From contig NZ_CP065053.1 in NCBI RefSeq assembly GCF_015689335.1, positions 1,984,001 through 2,048,000 of the forward strand: 64,000 nt of DNA. Direction: 5' to 3'. The notes under the pieces are model-generated. The model worked only from the letters and a program-made list of their open reading frames with translations. It searched no databases and was not told where the DNA came from. How positions within the stretch are numbered: position 1 is the stretch's first letter; each line of letters starts with the position of its first letter. Made by a program: the position numbers and the translations under genes. Shown piece by piece: positions 34,101 to 42,820 of the stretch. This stretch comes from Massilia antarctica. GTDB taxonomy: Bacteria > Pseudomonadota > Gammaproteobacteria > Burkholderiales > Burkholderiaceae_D.

Positions 34101-34490
34101 GATGCGGGTAACGCCGTAGGCATGCAGGTCCGCGATTTCGTCGGGGACGATCACGCCGCCGCCGCCGCCGAACACCTTGATGTGGGCGCCGCCGCGTTCC
34201 TTGAGCAGGTCGATCATGTACTTGAAGTATTCGACGTGGCCACCCTGGTAGCTGGAGATGGCGATGCCTTGCACGTCTTCAGCCAGCGCCGCGGTGACGA
34301 CTTCGTCGACCGAGCGGTTGTGGCCCAGGTGGACCACTTCGACGCCGTTGGACTGCAGGATGCGGCGCATGATGTTGATCGATGCGTCGTGGCCGTCGAA
34401 CAGCGAGGCGGCGGTGACGAAGCGGACTTTGTTGGCCAGTTTCGGCTGTTCGGGGAGATTCAGTTTGGCGGCGGGAGTCAGGTCGTTCAT
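31191..34490 (-). CDS. icmF: Fused isobutyryl-CoA mutase IcmF (methylmalonyl-CoA mutase family)
   Basis: 1099 residues, the full length of IcmF. Domain order: B12-binding domain (about 20-150) with [14 protein letters not shown] at 32-45 supplying the cobalt-ligating His; MeaI-type G-protein chaperone with P-loop [16 protein letters not shown] (213-228), [10 protein letters not shown] and [10 protein letters not shown]; and the C-terminal TIM-barrel mutase with [17 protein letters not shown] and [20 protein letters not shown]. It interconverts isobutyryl-CoA and n-butyryl-CoA (some members act on pivalyl/isovaleryl-CoA) using adenosylcobalamin, with GTPase-driven cofactor gating. AAGGATCATC precedes the ATG. 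A LiuR-like palindrome 35 bp upstream links it to branched-chain acyl-CoA catabolism. Confidence 0.93.
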   Translation of the reverse strand: MNDLTPAAKLNLPEQPKLANKVRFVTAASLFDGHDASINIMRRILQSNGVEVVHLGHNRSVDEVVTAALAEDVQGIAISSYQGGHVEYFKYMIDLLKERGGAHIKVFGGGGGVIVPDEIADLHAYGVTRIFSPEDGQRMGLVGMIQSMIQTCDIDLSTYSPTTLAPLRQGDVASRHRPLAQLITALENEKATPELRKAIVDAAEGLHVPTLGITGTGGAGKSSLTDELIRRIRLDQNDALNIAIISIDPSRRKSGGALLGDRIRMNAINPWNGQAGAQSRVFMRSLATREAGSEISQALPDVIAACKVAGFDLVIVETSGIGQGDAAIVPHVDVSMYVMTPEFGAASQLEKIDMLDFADFIAINKFDRKGSLDALRDVAKQYQRNREMWSKRPEEMPVYGTQASRFNDDGVTALYLGLLPKLGEFGLHIAPGKLPRMDIRHSSGKHVIVPPARARYLAEIADTVRGYHKNASKQVKLARERQQLTEAKRMLALASKTADFDELITERDNALDATAKKLLAMWPEMQAAYAGDDYVVKIRDKEIRTRLIAHTLSGTKIRKVALPRYEDHGEVLRFLMLENVPGSFPFTAGVFAFKREGEDPTRMFAGEGDSFRTNRRFKLVSEGMDAKRLSTAFDSVTLYGADPALRPDIYGKVGNSGVSIATLDDMKVLYDGFNLCSPSTSVSMTINGPAPTILAMFMNTAIDQQIDKFVVENKRQPTDDEAAKIRAWVLQNVRGTVQADILKEDQGQNTCIFSTEFSLKVMGDIQEYFVHHQVRNFYSVSISGYHIAEAGANPISQLAFTLSNGFTFVEAYLARGMHIDDFAPNLSFFFSNGMDPEYTVLGRVARRLWAVAMRDKYGANDRSQKLKYHIQTSGRSLHAQEIDFNDIRTTLQALIAIYDNCNSLHTNAYDEAITTPTDESVRRALAIQLIINREWGLAKNENPNQGSFIIEELTDLVEEAVLQEFERIAERGGVLGAMETGYQRGKIQEESMLYEHQKHDGTLPIIGVNTFRNPKANDTPQKIELARSTDEEKQSQLTRLDDFHRRNAEQAPQVLAALQQAAIDNANVFEKLMEAVRVCSLGQITTALFEVGGQYRRNM

Positions 34491-34524
34491 GATGATCCTT
34501 GCGATATCGTTCTTGTAAGGTATA

Positions 34525-34544
34525 TGACGTTTACGTAAACGTCA
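34525..34544. promoter_or_regulatory. LiuR-like palindromic operator upstream of icmF
   Basis: TGACGTTTACGTAAACGTCA is a perfect 20-bp palindrome 35 bp before the icmF start. It resembles the binding sites of LiuR, the MerR-family repressor of leucine/isovalerate degradation genes in proteobacteria (ACGTTTACGTAA-type). No MerR gene is in the window. Confidence 0.65.
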
Positions 34545-34579
34545 AGCGACGTGTCCGTAATAGGCGGAGCGGGAATATC

Positions 34580-34960
34580 CCCCCGTCGTTCCCGCGCAGG
34601 TCCCAGTTTCTATGAAACTCCTGAAATCTCTTGGAACTGTGCAAAGTGCGAGGGCGCTTCCAAATGGCGCTAACCTAAGCTCCGTCATTCCTGCCATTGG
34701 CAGAAATGACTTCCCGCGCAGGCGGGAATCCATAGCACATTCGTATATCGACGGTGCTATGGGGGAAACGCATGCGTTTCCGCCTGCGCGGGAGCGACGG
34801 TTTCGAGGTTTGTAGTCGCAAAGCTGCTCAAATTAGCGGCAAAGACTAGTTCCTGGAGAGGCGGGAACCCAAGTGTGTCAGCGTAGGGCACGAACTTGGG
34901 TCCCCGCCTTCGCGGGGAGTCGGTTCCGGCAGTGCCGGAGACGACGGAGCCGGGGCTAGC
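34580..34960. repeat. Cluster of REP-like repeats between icmF and the indolepyruvate oxidoreductase gene
   Basis: The gap contains several copies of the core found at 13509-13599: GTTCCCGCGCAGG near 34588, TTCCCGCGCAGGCGGGAA near 34711, CCGCCTGCGCGGGAGCGACGG near 34780, and ACTTGGGTCCCCGCCTTCGCGGGG near 34895, in both orientations. No gene is credible in 34545-34990. These look like mobile palindromic (BIME-type) units. Confidence 0.6.
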
Positions 34961-34990
34961 GGGAGCGGGGGGCGCTGGTGTCAGCGACGA

Positions 34991-37900
34991 TTATGCCGCG
35001 TGCTTGCGCGCCTCATCCCCCAGCAGCCGCGCCTTCTCCACGCGGAACTGCGCCACTGCCTTTTCCTTCACATGTCCATACCCGCGAATATGCTCCGGCA
35101 GGTTGGCCAGTTCCACCGCGGTCGCGTGATTGTCCGCATTCAGGCCAGCGACCAAACCTTCGATCATCTGGCGATACTCCACAATCAGCGCGCGCTCCAT
35201 CTTGCGCTCCTCGGTGCGCCCGAAAATATCGAACGCTCCGCCACGCAGGCCCTTGAACTTGGCCAGCAGCGCGAACGCCTTCCACATCCACGAGCCGAAT
35301 TCCGCCTTCACCAGATGCCCCTTGGCGTCCTTCTTGGCGAACATCGGCGGCGCCAGGTTGAACTTGACCGAGAAATCGCCCTCGAACTGCGACTTGAGCT
35401 GCTCGACAAAGCGGCCATCGGTGTACAGGCGCGCCACTTCATATTCGTCCTTGTACGCCATCAGCTTGAAGTAGTACTTGGCCACGGCCGTCGACAGCCG
35501 GTTGCCCAGTCCCTGCGCCGTTTCCGCCGCGCGCACCTTGGCCACCAGCTGCTCGTAGATCGCCGCATACGCGCCATCCTGGTACTCGGTCAGGAACTCG
35601 ACGCGCTTCTTGATGATGTTTTCCAGGCTTTGCGGCATCTGCACCACGATGGCCTGGGTCGGCGTGGCCACCTTCTCCACGCCCTTCAGGTCCACGGCGG
35701 CGCGGCGGCCCCACAGGAAGCTTTTCTTGTTCGGCTCCACACCCACGCCATTTAACTCGATGGCGCGCAGCAGCGACGCCTCGGTCAGTGGAATGCGGCC
35801 CTTCTGCCACGCATAACCCATCATGAACAGGTTGGCGGCGATCGAGTCGCCCATCAGCGCCGTTGCCAGCTTGGTCGCGTCGATGAAGTCAGCCGCGTCA
35901 ATGGCCGGCGCACCCACCGATTCCATGATCAGCGCGCGCACTTCCGCCGCCGGATACTCCCAGTCGGCCTGCTGTGCGAACGTGCCGGGTGGCTGCTCGT
36001 GCAGGTTGATCACGGCCATGGTCCGGCCCGGACGCATCTTGGAAATCGCATCTTGCGCGCCGGCCGTCAGCATGTCGCAGCCGAGGATCAGGTCCGCTTC
36101 GCCGGTGGCGATGCGCTGCGCGCGCAGATGGTCGGGCGAACGCGCCACCTTCACGTGCGAGGTGACCGAACCGTTTTTCTGCGACATGCCGGTCATGTCC
36201 AGCACCGAGGCGCCCTTGCCTTCGAGGTGGGCGGCCATGCCCATCAGCGCGCCGACGGTGATCACGCCGGTGCCGCCGATGCCGTTGATCAGGATGTTGT
36301 ACGGCTGGTCGATATTCGGCAGCACCGGTTCCGGCAGCGCACCGAAACCGTCGTCCACGTTCCCCTTGGTCACGCCAGTCTTGGTCTTCTTGAGCGTGCC
36401 GCCTTCGACGGTCACGAAACTCGGGCAAAAGCCCTTCACGCACGAGTAGTCCTTGTTGCAGGACGATTGGTCGATGGTGCGCTTGCGACCGAACTCGGTT
36501 TCCTTCGGCAGGATCGACACGCAGTTCGACTGCACGCCGCAGTCGCCGCAGCCTTCGCACACGGCGTCGTTGATGACCATGCGCTTGTTGGGGTCGGGGA
36601 ATTCGCCCTTTTTGCGGCGCCGGCGCTTTTCGGCCGCGCAGGTCTGGTCGTAGATCAGCACCGACACGCCTTTGACTTCGCGCAGTTCGCGCTGGACCGC
36701 GTCCATCTCCTTGCGGTCATGCAGGGTCACGATGGACGGCAGCGAGGAACGGTCGCTGTAGCGCGACAAATCCTCGGTGACCAGCGCGATGCGCTTGATG
36801 CCTTCGGCCGCCATCTGCTGGGCGATCATCGGCACCGAGGTCTGGCCGTCGACCGGCTGGCCGCCCGTCATCGCTACCGCGTCGTTATACAAGATCTTGT
36901 AGGTCATGTTGACGTTGGCCGCCACCGCCGCGCGGATCGCCAGGTAACCGGAGTGGAAGTAGGTGCCGTCGCCCAGGTTCTGGAACACGTGCGGCACTTC
37001 GGAGAAGGCTTGCTGGCCGATCCACGGCGCGCCTTCGCCGCCCATGTGGGTGGTCAGCTTGTTCATGCCCGGGTAGATCGCGGTGGCCATCACGTGGCAG
37101 CCGATGCCGGCCAGCGCGAAGCTGCCGTCCGGGACCTTGGTCGAGGTATTGTGCGGGCATCCGGAGCAGTAGAAGGCGGGGCGGAACGGCGTGTTGATGG
37201 CCTTGCGCAGCACCGCATCCTTGGCGTCCAGGAAGGTCAGGCGTGCCTTGATCAAGTCGCAGGTGCGCGCGTCGGTGATCAGGCGCGAGATGCGCGAGGC
37301 GATCACGCGCGCCACCTGCGAGACCGAGAAGTCGGCCTTGGAAGTGAGCAGCCATTCGCCGCGCGGGGCCACCCATTCGCCTTTTTCGTCGAACTTGCCG
37401 ATCACTTTCGGGCGCACATCGTCGCGCCAGTTGTACAGTTGCTCCTTGAGCTGGTACTCGACGATCTGGCGTTTTTCCTCGACCACCAGGATTTCATCGA
37501 GCCCCTGCGCGAATTCGCGCACGCTGTCCGGCTCCAGCGGCCATGGCATGGCGACCTTGAACAGGCGCAGGCCGACGTCGGCCGCCATCTTCTCGTCGAT
37601 GCCCAGTTCTTCGAGCGCTTCGAGCACGTCCAGGTAGGATTTGCCGGACGCGATGATGCCCAGTTTGGCGTTGGCGCTGTCGATGGTGGTGTGATTGAGC
37701 TTGTTCTCGCGCGCATAGGCCAGCGCGGCGTAGATCTTATAGTCCTGCATCAGCGCTTCCTGCTTGCGCGCCTGCAGGCCGAGCGGGTCGGACGACAGGC
37801 GCGTATTCAGGCCGCCTTCCGGCATCACGAAGTCCTGCGGAAGCTTCACTTGCACACGGAATGGATTGGCGTCCACCGAGGCGCTCGATTCGACCGTGTC

Positions 37901-38554
37901 GGCCAGCGCCTTGAAGGCCACCGTGCAGCCGGAAAAACGCGACATGGCCCAGCCGTGCACGCCCAGGTCCAGGTATTCCTGCACATTGCATGGGTACAGC
38001 ACCGGCACCATGCAGGCCGAGAAGATGTGGTCCGACTGGTGCGGCAGGGTCGACGAATAGGCGCCATGGTCGTCGCCAGCCACCAGCAGCACGCCGCCGT
38101 GCTTCGACGTGCCGGCGTGGTTCATGTGCTTGAAGACGTCGCCGCAGCGGTCCACACCCGGGCCTTTGCCGTACCACATGGCGAACACGCCGTCGTATTT
38201 GGCCGGGCCGATCAGGTCGACCGTCTGCGAGCCCCACACGGCGGTCGCGGCCAGGTCTTCGTTCACACCAGGCACGAATTTCACGTGATGGGCTTCGAGG
38301 TGGGCCTTGGCCTTCCACAGGTTTTCATCGAGACCGCCCAGGGGCGAGCCGCGGTAGCCGGAAATGAAGCCGGCCGTGTTCAGGCCGGCGGCCTGGTCGC
38401 GTTCGCGCTGCATCATCGGGAGGCGCACCAGCGCCTGGATACCGGACAGGAAAATATTGCCCGTGGTCGCCGTGTATTTGTCGTCGAGGGTGACCGTGGT
38501 CAGGCGTGAAGCGACGTCCTGCGGGGCAGGCGCCGTTGCCGTGGTATCTGGCAT
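34991..38554 (-). CDS. Indolepyruvate ferredoxin oxidoreductase family protein (fused alpha/beta)
   Basis: 1187 residues, matching the fused IorAB-like enzymes of proteobacteria. Order: N-terminal pyrimidine-type domain (SGYRGSPLGGLDENLWKAKA); TPP-binding domain with FYCSGCPHNTSTKVPDGS, GIGCHVMATAIYPGM and GEGAPWIGQQAF; a ferredoxin-like segment VCEGCGDCGVQSNCVSI and a further Cys group (SSCNKDYSCVKGFCPSF); then the gamma-like domain with NILINGIGGTGVITVGALMG and TGMSQKNGSVTSHVK; C-terminal DUF6537-type region. It oxidatively decarboxylates arylpyruvates (from aromatic amino acids) to aryl-acetyl-CoA with electrons to ferredoxin. GGAGA precedes the ATG. Transcribed alone. Confidence 0.9.
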   Translation of the reverse strand: MPDTTATAPAPQDVASRLTTVTLDDKYTATTGNIFLSGIQALVRLPMMQRERDQAAGLNTAGFISGYRGSPLGGLDENLWKAKAHLEAHHVKFVPGVNEDLAATAVWGSQTVDLIGPAKYDGVFAMWYGKGPGVDRCGDVFKHMNHAGTSKHGGVLLVAGDDHGAYSSTLPHQSDHIFSACMVPVLYPCNVQEYLDLGVHGWAMSRFSGCTVAFKALADTVESSASVDANPFRVQVKLPQDFVMPEGGLNTRLSSDPLGLQARKQEALMQDYKIYAALAYARENKLNHTTIDSANAKLGIIASGKSYLDVLEALEELGIDEKMAADVGLRLFKVAMPWPLEPDSVREFAQGLDEILVVEEKRQIVEYQLKEQLYNWRDDVRPKVIGKFDEKGEWVAPRGEWLLTSKADFSVSQVARVIASRISRLITDARTCDLIKARLTFLDAKDAVLRKAINTPFRPAFYCSGCPHNTSTKVPDGSFALAGIGCHVMATAIYPGMNKLTTHMGGEGAPWIGQQAFSEVPHVFQNLGDGTYFHSGYLAIRAAVAANVNMTYKILYNDAVAMTGGQPVDGQTSVPMIAQQMAAEGIKRIALVTEDLSRYSDRSSLPSIVTLHDRKEMDAVQRELREVKGVSVLIYDQTCAAEKRRRRKKGEFPDPNKRMVINDAVCEGCGDCGVQSNCVSILPKETEFGRKRTIDQSSCNKDYSCVKGFCPSFVTVEGGTLKKTKTGVTKGNVDDGFGALPEPVLPNIDQPYNILINGIGGTGVITVGALMGMAAHLEGKGASVLDMTGMSQKNGSVTSHVKVARSPDHLRAQRIATGEADLILGCDMLTAGAQDAISKMRPGRTMAVINLHEQPPGTFAQQADWEYPAAEVRALIMESVGAPAIDAADFIDATKLATALMGDSIAANLFMMGYAWQKGRIPLTEASLLRAIELNGVGVEPNKKSFLWGRRAAVDLKGVEKVATPTQAIVVQMPQSLENIIKKRVEFLTEYQDGAYAAIYEQLVAKVRAAETAQGLGNRLSTAVAKYYFKLMAYKDEYEVARLYTDGRFVEQLKSQFEGDFSVKFNLAPPMFAKKDAKGHLVKAEFGSWMWKAFALLAKFKGLRGGAFDIFGRTEERKMERALIVEYRQMIEGLVAGLNADNHATAVELANLPEHIRGYGHVKEKAVAQFRVEKARLLGDEARKHAA

Positions 38555-38788
38555 GGTGAGTCTCCAAAATGGTATTCGGGATGTCGCCCCGCCAGGACGG
38601 CGCCGGGTAAGCGCCTTGGTGACGGGGTGGGGTGCCGCTTTAATGCGGCTTGTTTTACAGCGTGATTCTACAAGACTATCCGGTATGGATCGCCATTGGC
38701 GTGGAGTGTATGGCCTTCACGCGCGCAGGGGAAATACGGTTTCGGGATGGGGGTATAAGAAAAAATGATGGCTTGCGCCTGCTGCGAC

Positions 38789-39721
38789 TTATTTGAGCAG
38801 GCGCGCGCCCGGCCATGCGCCGCCGGCGCACAGTTCTTCGGTCACCTGGTGCACCAGACGCTTGACCGCAGCGGCGGCGTTGGTCAGGGGGATATTGCGC
38901 GAGGCGCACAGGGTCACCGTACGCGCCAGCGCCGGGCTGTGGATAGCCCGGGCCAGCATGGCGCCGCCTTCGATGTCGGCCAGCAGCGGGGCCACCGGCA
39001 GGATGGTGGCGCCCATGTCGGCCAGGATCGCCGACTTGAGGATGGCGATCGAGTTGATTTCGATCACGTGCGACAGCTGCAGGCCGGCCTCGCGCGCCAC
39101 GTTTTCGATGCGCGGACGCACCCCTTGCTGCTGGGCCGGCAGGATCAAGGTGGTGGCCAGCGCGTCGGCCAGCGCCACCCGCTCGCCCGGCGGACTGAAC
39201 GCCGAACCGGCGCGGCAGATGAAACTGAGCTCCTCCTCGACCAGCGCGCTGCTGGCGAAGGCCCCCAGCTGGCCATCGTCGAACAGCACCGCCAGGTTGA
39301 TCCGGCCCGACTTCAGCTGTTCGTTCAGATTGCCGGATAACTCTTCGGTCAGCTGCAGGGTGATTTCCGGATAGGTATTGCGCGCTGCCATCAGTAAGGG
39401 CAGGGCGAGGGCGCCCGAGATGCTGTGTGGCAGCCCCAGGGTGACACTGCCCGAGGGCCTGGTGGTGGACTGGATCACGGCCGAACGGGCGTCGCCGACC
39501 TGCTTGAGGATCGCCAGCGCATGCTCGTAGAACACCTTGCCGGCGTCGGTGGTGAGCACGCCCTGGGCCGAGCGGTGCAGCAGTTGCGCGCCGAGGTCGT
39601 CTTCGAGCCGGCGCAACTGCTGGGTCAGGGCCGGCTGGGCCACATGCAGCACCAGCGCCGCGCGCGACAGCGAGCCGTGATCGACAATGGCAACGTAATA
39701 GCGCAGCTGGCGTAATTCCAT
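38789..39721 (-). CDS. LysR-family transcriptional regulator
   Basis: 310 residues. N-terminal winged helix-turn-helix: MELRQLRYYVAIVDHGSLSR, AALVLHVAQPALTQQLRRLE; the effector domain has GSVTLGLPHSISGALALPLL and closes with HQVTEELCAGGAWPGARLL. It belongs to the Nac/Cbl-like branch of LysR proteins often annotated as nitrogen assimilation regulators. It is transcribed away from the HD-GYP gene across a 116-bp gap and toward the indolepyruvate oxidoreductase gene, which it may or may not control. Ligand unknown. Confidence 0.85.
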   Translation of the reverse strand: MELRQLRYYVAIVDHGSLSRAALVLHVAQPALTQQLRRLEDDLGAQLLHRSAQGVLTTDAGKVFYEHALAILKQVGDARSAVIQSTTRPSGSVTLGLPHSISGALALPLLMAARNTYPEITLQLTEELSGNLNEQLKSGRINLAVLFDDGQLGAFASSALVEEELSFICRAGSAFSPPGERVALADALATTLILPAQQQGVRPRIENVAREAGLQLSHVIEINSIAILKSAILADMGATILPVAPLLADIEGGAMLARAIHSPALARTVTLCASRNIPLTNAAAAVKRLVHQVTEELCAGGAWPGARLLK

Positions 39722-39837
39722 GGTCGTCCGGGGTTATTAGTGAATTTCGGCAAGTATAAATGTATAAAAGAAATATTGACGTTATACTGTCGTTGTCGCC
39801 GCGATTGCGCGAGATTACACCACAGACGGACAAACCC

Positions 39838-41058
39838 ATGCTCAAGAAAGTCGATGCTTCCCAACTCAGGCCCGGCATGTACATCCATGACCTGAGCTGC
39901 GACTGGATGACGCACCCCTTCGTGCGCAACCGTTTCCTGCTGACCAGCGACGAGGAAATCCGCAAGATCATGGATGCCGGCATTCATGACGTGGTCATCG
40001 ATAGCAGCAGGGGGCTCGACGTCGACCATGCGCCCACGCTCGAGGAAACGCGCGAGCGCACCGAAGAGGCGCTGGTGGCCATCGCCGCGCCGCCGGTGCT
40101 CGTCACCCGCACCAGCCTAGCCGAGGAACTCAAGCGCGCCGCCGTGATCCGCCACCAGGCGAGCGGGCTGGTGCGCACGGTGATGCAGGATGCGCGGCTG
40201 GGCAAGGCCATCGAACTCGACAACGTTTCGCCGGTGGTGCAGAACATCACCGAATCAATCCTGCGTAATCCCGGCGCGCTGATGGGCCTGCTGCGCATCA
40301 AGACCAAGGATGACTACACCTTTTTGCATTCGGTCAGCGTGTGTACCCTGCTGGTGGCGTTTTGCCGTTCGCGCGGGATGGATGCCCATACCACCCACCA
40401 GGCCGGCCTGGGCGGGCTGCTGCACGATACCGGCAAGGCGCTGGTGCCGGACCATATCCTCAACAAGCCCGGCCCGCTGACGGACGAGGAGTTCGCCATC
40501 GTCAGGAAGCACCCGCGCGACGGCTACGATATTTTGGTCAAGTCGCCCGACGTGAGCGCGATCGCGCTCGACATCACCTTGCATCACCACGAGCGGCGCG
40601 ACGGCAGCGGCTATCCGGACCAGCAGGGCGAGGGCGCCATCAGCGAGCTGGCGCAGATGGCGGCCATCGTCGATGTGTACGACGCCATCACGGCCGACCG
40701 CTGCTATCACAAGGGCATGCCGGCGGCCGAAGCGTTGCGCAAGATTTATGAGTGGAGCAAGTTCCACTTTCATCCCACCTACGCCCAGGAATTCATGCGC
40801 TGTGTCGGGATTTATCCGGTGGGAACCATGGTGATGCTGGAATCGGGGCGGCTGGCGGTGGTGATCGCGCCCCACGAAACCAATCTGCTGGCGCCCAAGG
40901 TGAATGTGTTTTTCAACACCAGGCGCAATGTGTATATCAAGCCGGAAACGGTGGACTTGTCGCGCCCGCTGGGCTTCGGCGGCGGCGACAAGATCGTCCG
41001 TCCCGAATCGCCCCAGAAGTGGCAGGTCGACCCGATGCGCTTCCTCGGCGTCGACTAG
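39838..41058 (+). CDS. HD-GYP domain protein, probable cyclic-di-GMP phosphodiesterase
   Basis: 406 residues from ATG 39838. N-terminal DUF3391 domain (LKKVDASQLRPGMYIHDLSC; GIHDVVIDSSRGLDVD), then the HD-GYP catalytic domain with HSVSVCTLLVAFCR, LLHDTGKALVPDHILNKPG (HD), HHHERRDGSGYPDQQ (GYP motif complete) and DVYDAITADRCYHKG. All metal-binding His/Asp are present, so hydrolysis of c-di-GMP is expected. It converges with a GGDEF cyclase gene 16 bp away; the two opposing activities beside a Tad pilus locus suggest control of surface attachment. Confidence 0.9.
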   Translation: MLKKVDASQLRPGMYIHDLSCDWMTHPFVRNRFLLTSDEEIRKIMDAGIHDVVIDSSRGLDVDHAPTLEETRERTEEALVAIAAPPVLVTRTSLAEELKRAAVIRHQASGLVRTVMQDARLGKAIELDNVSPVVQNITESILRNPGALMGLLRIKTKDDYTFLHSVSVCTLLVAFCRSRGMDAHTTHQAGLGGLLHDTGKALVPDHILNKPGPLTDEEFAIVRKHPRDGYDILVKSPDVSAIALDITLHHHERRDGSGYPDQQGEGAISELAQMAAIVDVYDAITADRCYHKGMPAAEALRKIYEWSKFHFHPTYAQEFMRCVGIYPVGTMVMLESGRLAVVIAPHETNLLAPKVNVFFNTRRNVYIKPETVDLSRPLGFGGGDKIVRPESPQKWQVDPMRFLGVD

Positions 41059-41074
41059 CCGTCCGGCGCGATGG

Positions 41075-42115
41075 CTAGAAGAACTCGGCCGTATCGTTCG
41101 ACGCCACCGCTTGCAGCAGCCCGCCCGAGACCAGCTCGTCGTAGTGGCAAGCCTGGTTGCGCCCATGGCTCTTGGCGTAGTACAGCGCCTGGTCGGCATG
41201 CCCGAGAATGATCACCGGCGACTCGAATGGGCTGATGCTGACGAAGCCGACGCTCACCGTCACCTGCCCGACCTGCGGAAAATCGTGCGTTTCGACATTC
41301 GTGCGGAAGCGGTCGATGATTTTTTGCGCATTGTCCAAGGTCGTCGAGCGCAGCAGCACCACGAATTCTTCGCCGCCGAAACGGAACACCCGGTCCTGCG
41401 AGCGGAACGACGATTGCAGCAGGTTGGCGATCAGGATCAGCACTTCATCGCCGTACAGATGGCCGAATTTGTCGTTGACCAGCTTGAAATGGTCGACATC
41501 GACCACGGCCAGCCACTGCTTTTGGGCATCGGATTGCTGGCGCCGCTCTTCCTGGCCCGGTTCCAGCGACTCTTGCTCGGCGGTGACATGCAGCATCTTG
41601 GCCAGCTGGTCGTCGAAGGTCTTGCGGTTGAGCAGGCCCGTGAGCGAATCGCGTTCGCTGTAGTCGAGCAGGTTCTGGAAGTTGCGGTACACGCTGACGA
41701 TGCCGCCGATGACGTGGATGGTGTCGCTCGTGTACGGGGTCGGATGCAGGATTTCGAGGCAGGTGTCGACCTTTTCGCCGATCCAGATCGGCAGCCACAA
41801 GGTGCGCTTGCCGTCCGCCGAGAGGCCCTCCGCGCTGGTGTCATTGTTGGCGATGCAGGCGGCCAGGGCCGGGAAACTGCTGATCGGCTCGCCCGGGGCA
41901 TTCGCATCGGCATGCTCTTCCATGCGGGCGGCGCCGCCGGCGCAGATGCTGGCGCGCACGCGCACATACAGGTCCCCACGCACATGCACGATGGTCAGCA
42001 CGCGCGTCTGCGACGCCTGTGCCAGCTCCTGAACCGCCGAGATCACCGAGATGTCGAGCATCGTGTGGTCGCGGTGGCCAGTCATGTCCACCATGTGTTT
42101 AAGAAGGGAATCCAT
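41075..42115 (-). CDS. GGDEF domain protein, diguanylate cyclase
   Basis: 346 residues from the ATG at 42115; a longer TTG-started reading is less likely. The first about 155 residues form a GAF-like sensor (MLDISVISAVQELAQASQTR; LWLPIWIGEKVDTCLEIL). The C-terminal GGDEF domain has SERDSLTGLLNRKTFDDQLA, VVDVDHFKLVNDKFGHLYGD and the active site FGGEEFVVLL with the upstream inhibitory RSQD (I-site) at the canonical 5-residue distance, so product inhibition is likely. An insert of about 25 polar residues (EQESLEPGQEERRQQSDAQK) lies inside the catalytic domain. It makes c-di-GMP. Convergent with the HD-GYP gene. Confidence 0.9.
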   Translation of the reverse strand: MDSLLKHMVDMTGHRDHTMLDISVISAVQELAQASQTRVLTIVHVRGDLYVRVRASICAGGAARMEEHADANAPGEPISSFPALAACIANNDTSAEGLSADGKRTLWLPIWIGEKVDTCLEILHPTPYTSDTIHVIGGIVSVYRNFQNLLDYSERDSLTGLLNRKTFDDQLAKMLHVTAEQESLEPGQEERRQQSDAQKQWLAVVDVDHFKLVNDKFGHLYGDEVLILIANLLQSSFRSQDRVFRFGGEEFVVLLRSTTLDNAQKIIDRFRTNVETHDFPQVGQVTVSVGFVSISPFESPVIILGHADQALYYAKSHGRNQACHYDELVSGGLLQAVASNDTAEFF

Positions 42116-42253
42116 GTCGTTCTCAGAAATGTAAATCAAACAACTACCACTTAGCGGAAGAATCGATGTTCATCGACGTAGGCGCAGACTAGTGTACCTG
42201 ATCGCCGGGCGCGTGCCGCTTGGCATATCGTGCCGGCGCGCGGTATTGCCTGA

Positions 42254-42270
42254 TTGGCAATTGTCGTGCA
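42254..42270 (+). promoter_or_regulatory. Possible sigma54-type promoter upstream of flp
   Basis: TTGGCAATTGTCGTGCA has GG and GC separated by 10 bp, the -24/-12 spacing of RpoN promoters, 282 bp before the flp start. The rest of the 42116-42551 gap is AT-richer than average and contains no gene. Match to consensus is partial. Confidence 0.25.
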
Positions 42271-42551
42271 TAAACGCTCGCGCTCACCCGATTCTACCGT
42301 TGTGCAGCGCCTTGCGGCTCACCGCACAGCAACTTTTTCGCCATCTTGTCGTATATCGACCGTTTCCATGATAGCAAAACTAATACCTTAGAGGAAAGTT
42401 GTGTGAAGTCAAGTTGATGATTTCTCAGCTGCATATAGTGGGCTCAATGGCGGAAAAATTGAAGTACAGCAGCAACGTACCTCAAGGCAAGGCAGCAACG
42501 ACGCCGAACCCGTGCCAGATGTTGGCAGTCCTTAACCAACCGGAGGTCACC

Positions 42552-42728
42552 ATGAGCACCATCACCACCGCAGTGCAAGCCTTTATCAACGACGAAGATG
42601 GCGCCACCGCCATCGAGTACGGGCTGATCGCAGCCCTGATCGCCGTTGCGATCGTCTCGTCGCTGCAAGATGTGCAGGCGCAACTGAAAATCTTGTTCAA
42701 GTCGGTTGTCGACGGCCTGAAAGGCTAA
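42552..42728 (+). CDS. flp: Flp-type pilin (Tad pilus major subunit)
   Basis: 58 residues starting at the ATG that follows CGGAGGTCACC, the best ribosome binding site of the operon. The prepilin motif is DEDGATAIEYGLIAALIAVA: cleavage after Gly17, Glu at +5 and Tyr at +6, then the hydrophobic helix. This is the classical Flp signature. The mature pilin of about 41 residues would be cut by TadV and assembled into bundle-forming fimbriae. A strong terminator just downstream should keep its transcript level far above that of the assembly genes. Confidence 0.95.
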   Translation: MSTITTAVQAFINDEDGATAIEYGLIAALIAVAIVSSLQDVQAQLKILFKSVVDGLKG

Positions 42729-42770
42729 GGCGTCCCAGGCCCCACCTGAGCCGTTGTTTGCTGCACCACG

Positions 42771-42809
42771 CCTCCCGGGACAGGGCCCTGTCTCGGGGGG
42801 CATTTTTTC
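42771..42809 (+). terminator. Strong rho-independent terminator after flp
   Basis: A stem of about 14 bp (GCCTCCCGGGACAG paired with CTGTCTCGGGGGGC, two G-U pairs, loop GGCC) is followed by ATTTTTT. It lies between flp and tadV, 12 bp before the tadV start, so downstream genes rely on read-through. Confidence 0.85.
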
Positions 42810-42820
42810 GTGAGTTGCCC

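Noticed and set aside
31152..34538. A 1128-codon plus-strand open frame covering the icmF region
   Set aside because: It is the antisense shadow of icmF in GC-rich DNA: composition is His/Arg/Gln-rich without domains, whereas the minus strand encodes a complete three-domain enzyme.
34580..34960. A CRISPR array among the repeats before the indolepyruvate oxidoreductase gene
   Set aside because: Units are palindromic, irregularly spaced and in both orientations, with no constant-length spacers and no cas genes.
35999..38509. An 836-codon plus-strand open frame
   Set aside because: Antisense shadow of the indolepyruvate oxidoreductase gene; no motifs and shadow-type composition.
42190..42250. 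A second sigma54-like site (TTGGCATATCGTGCCGG)
   Set aside because: The GG-N10-GC spacing is not met; it reads GG-N10-CG.
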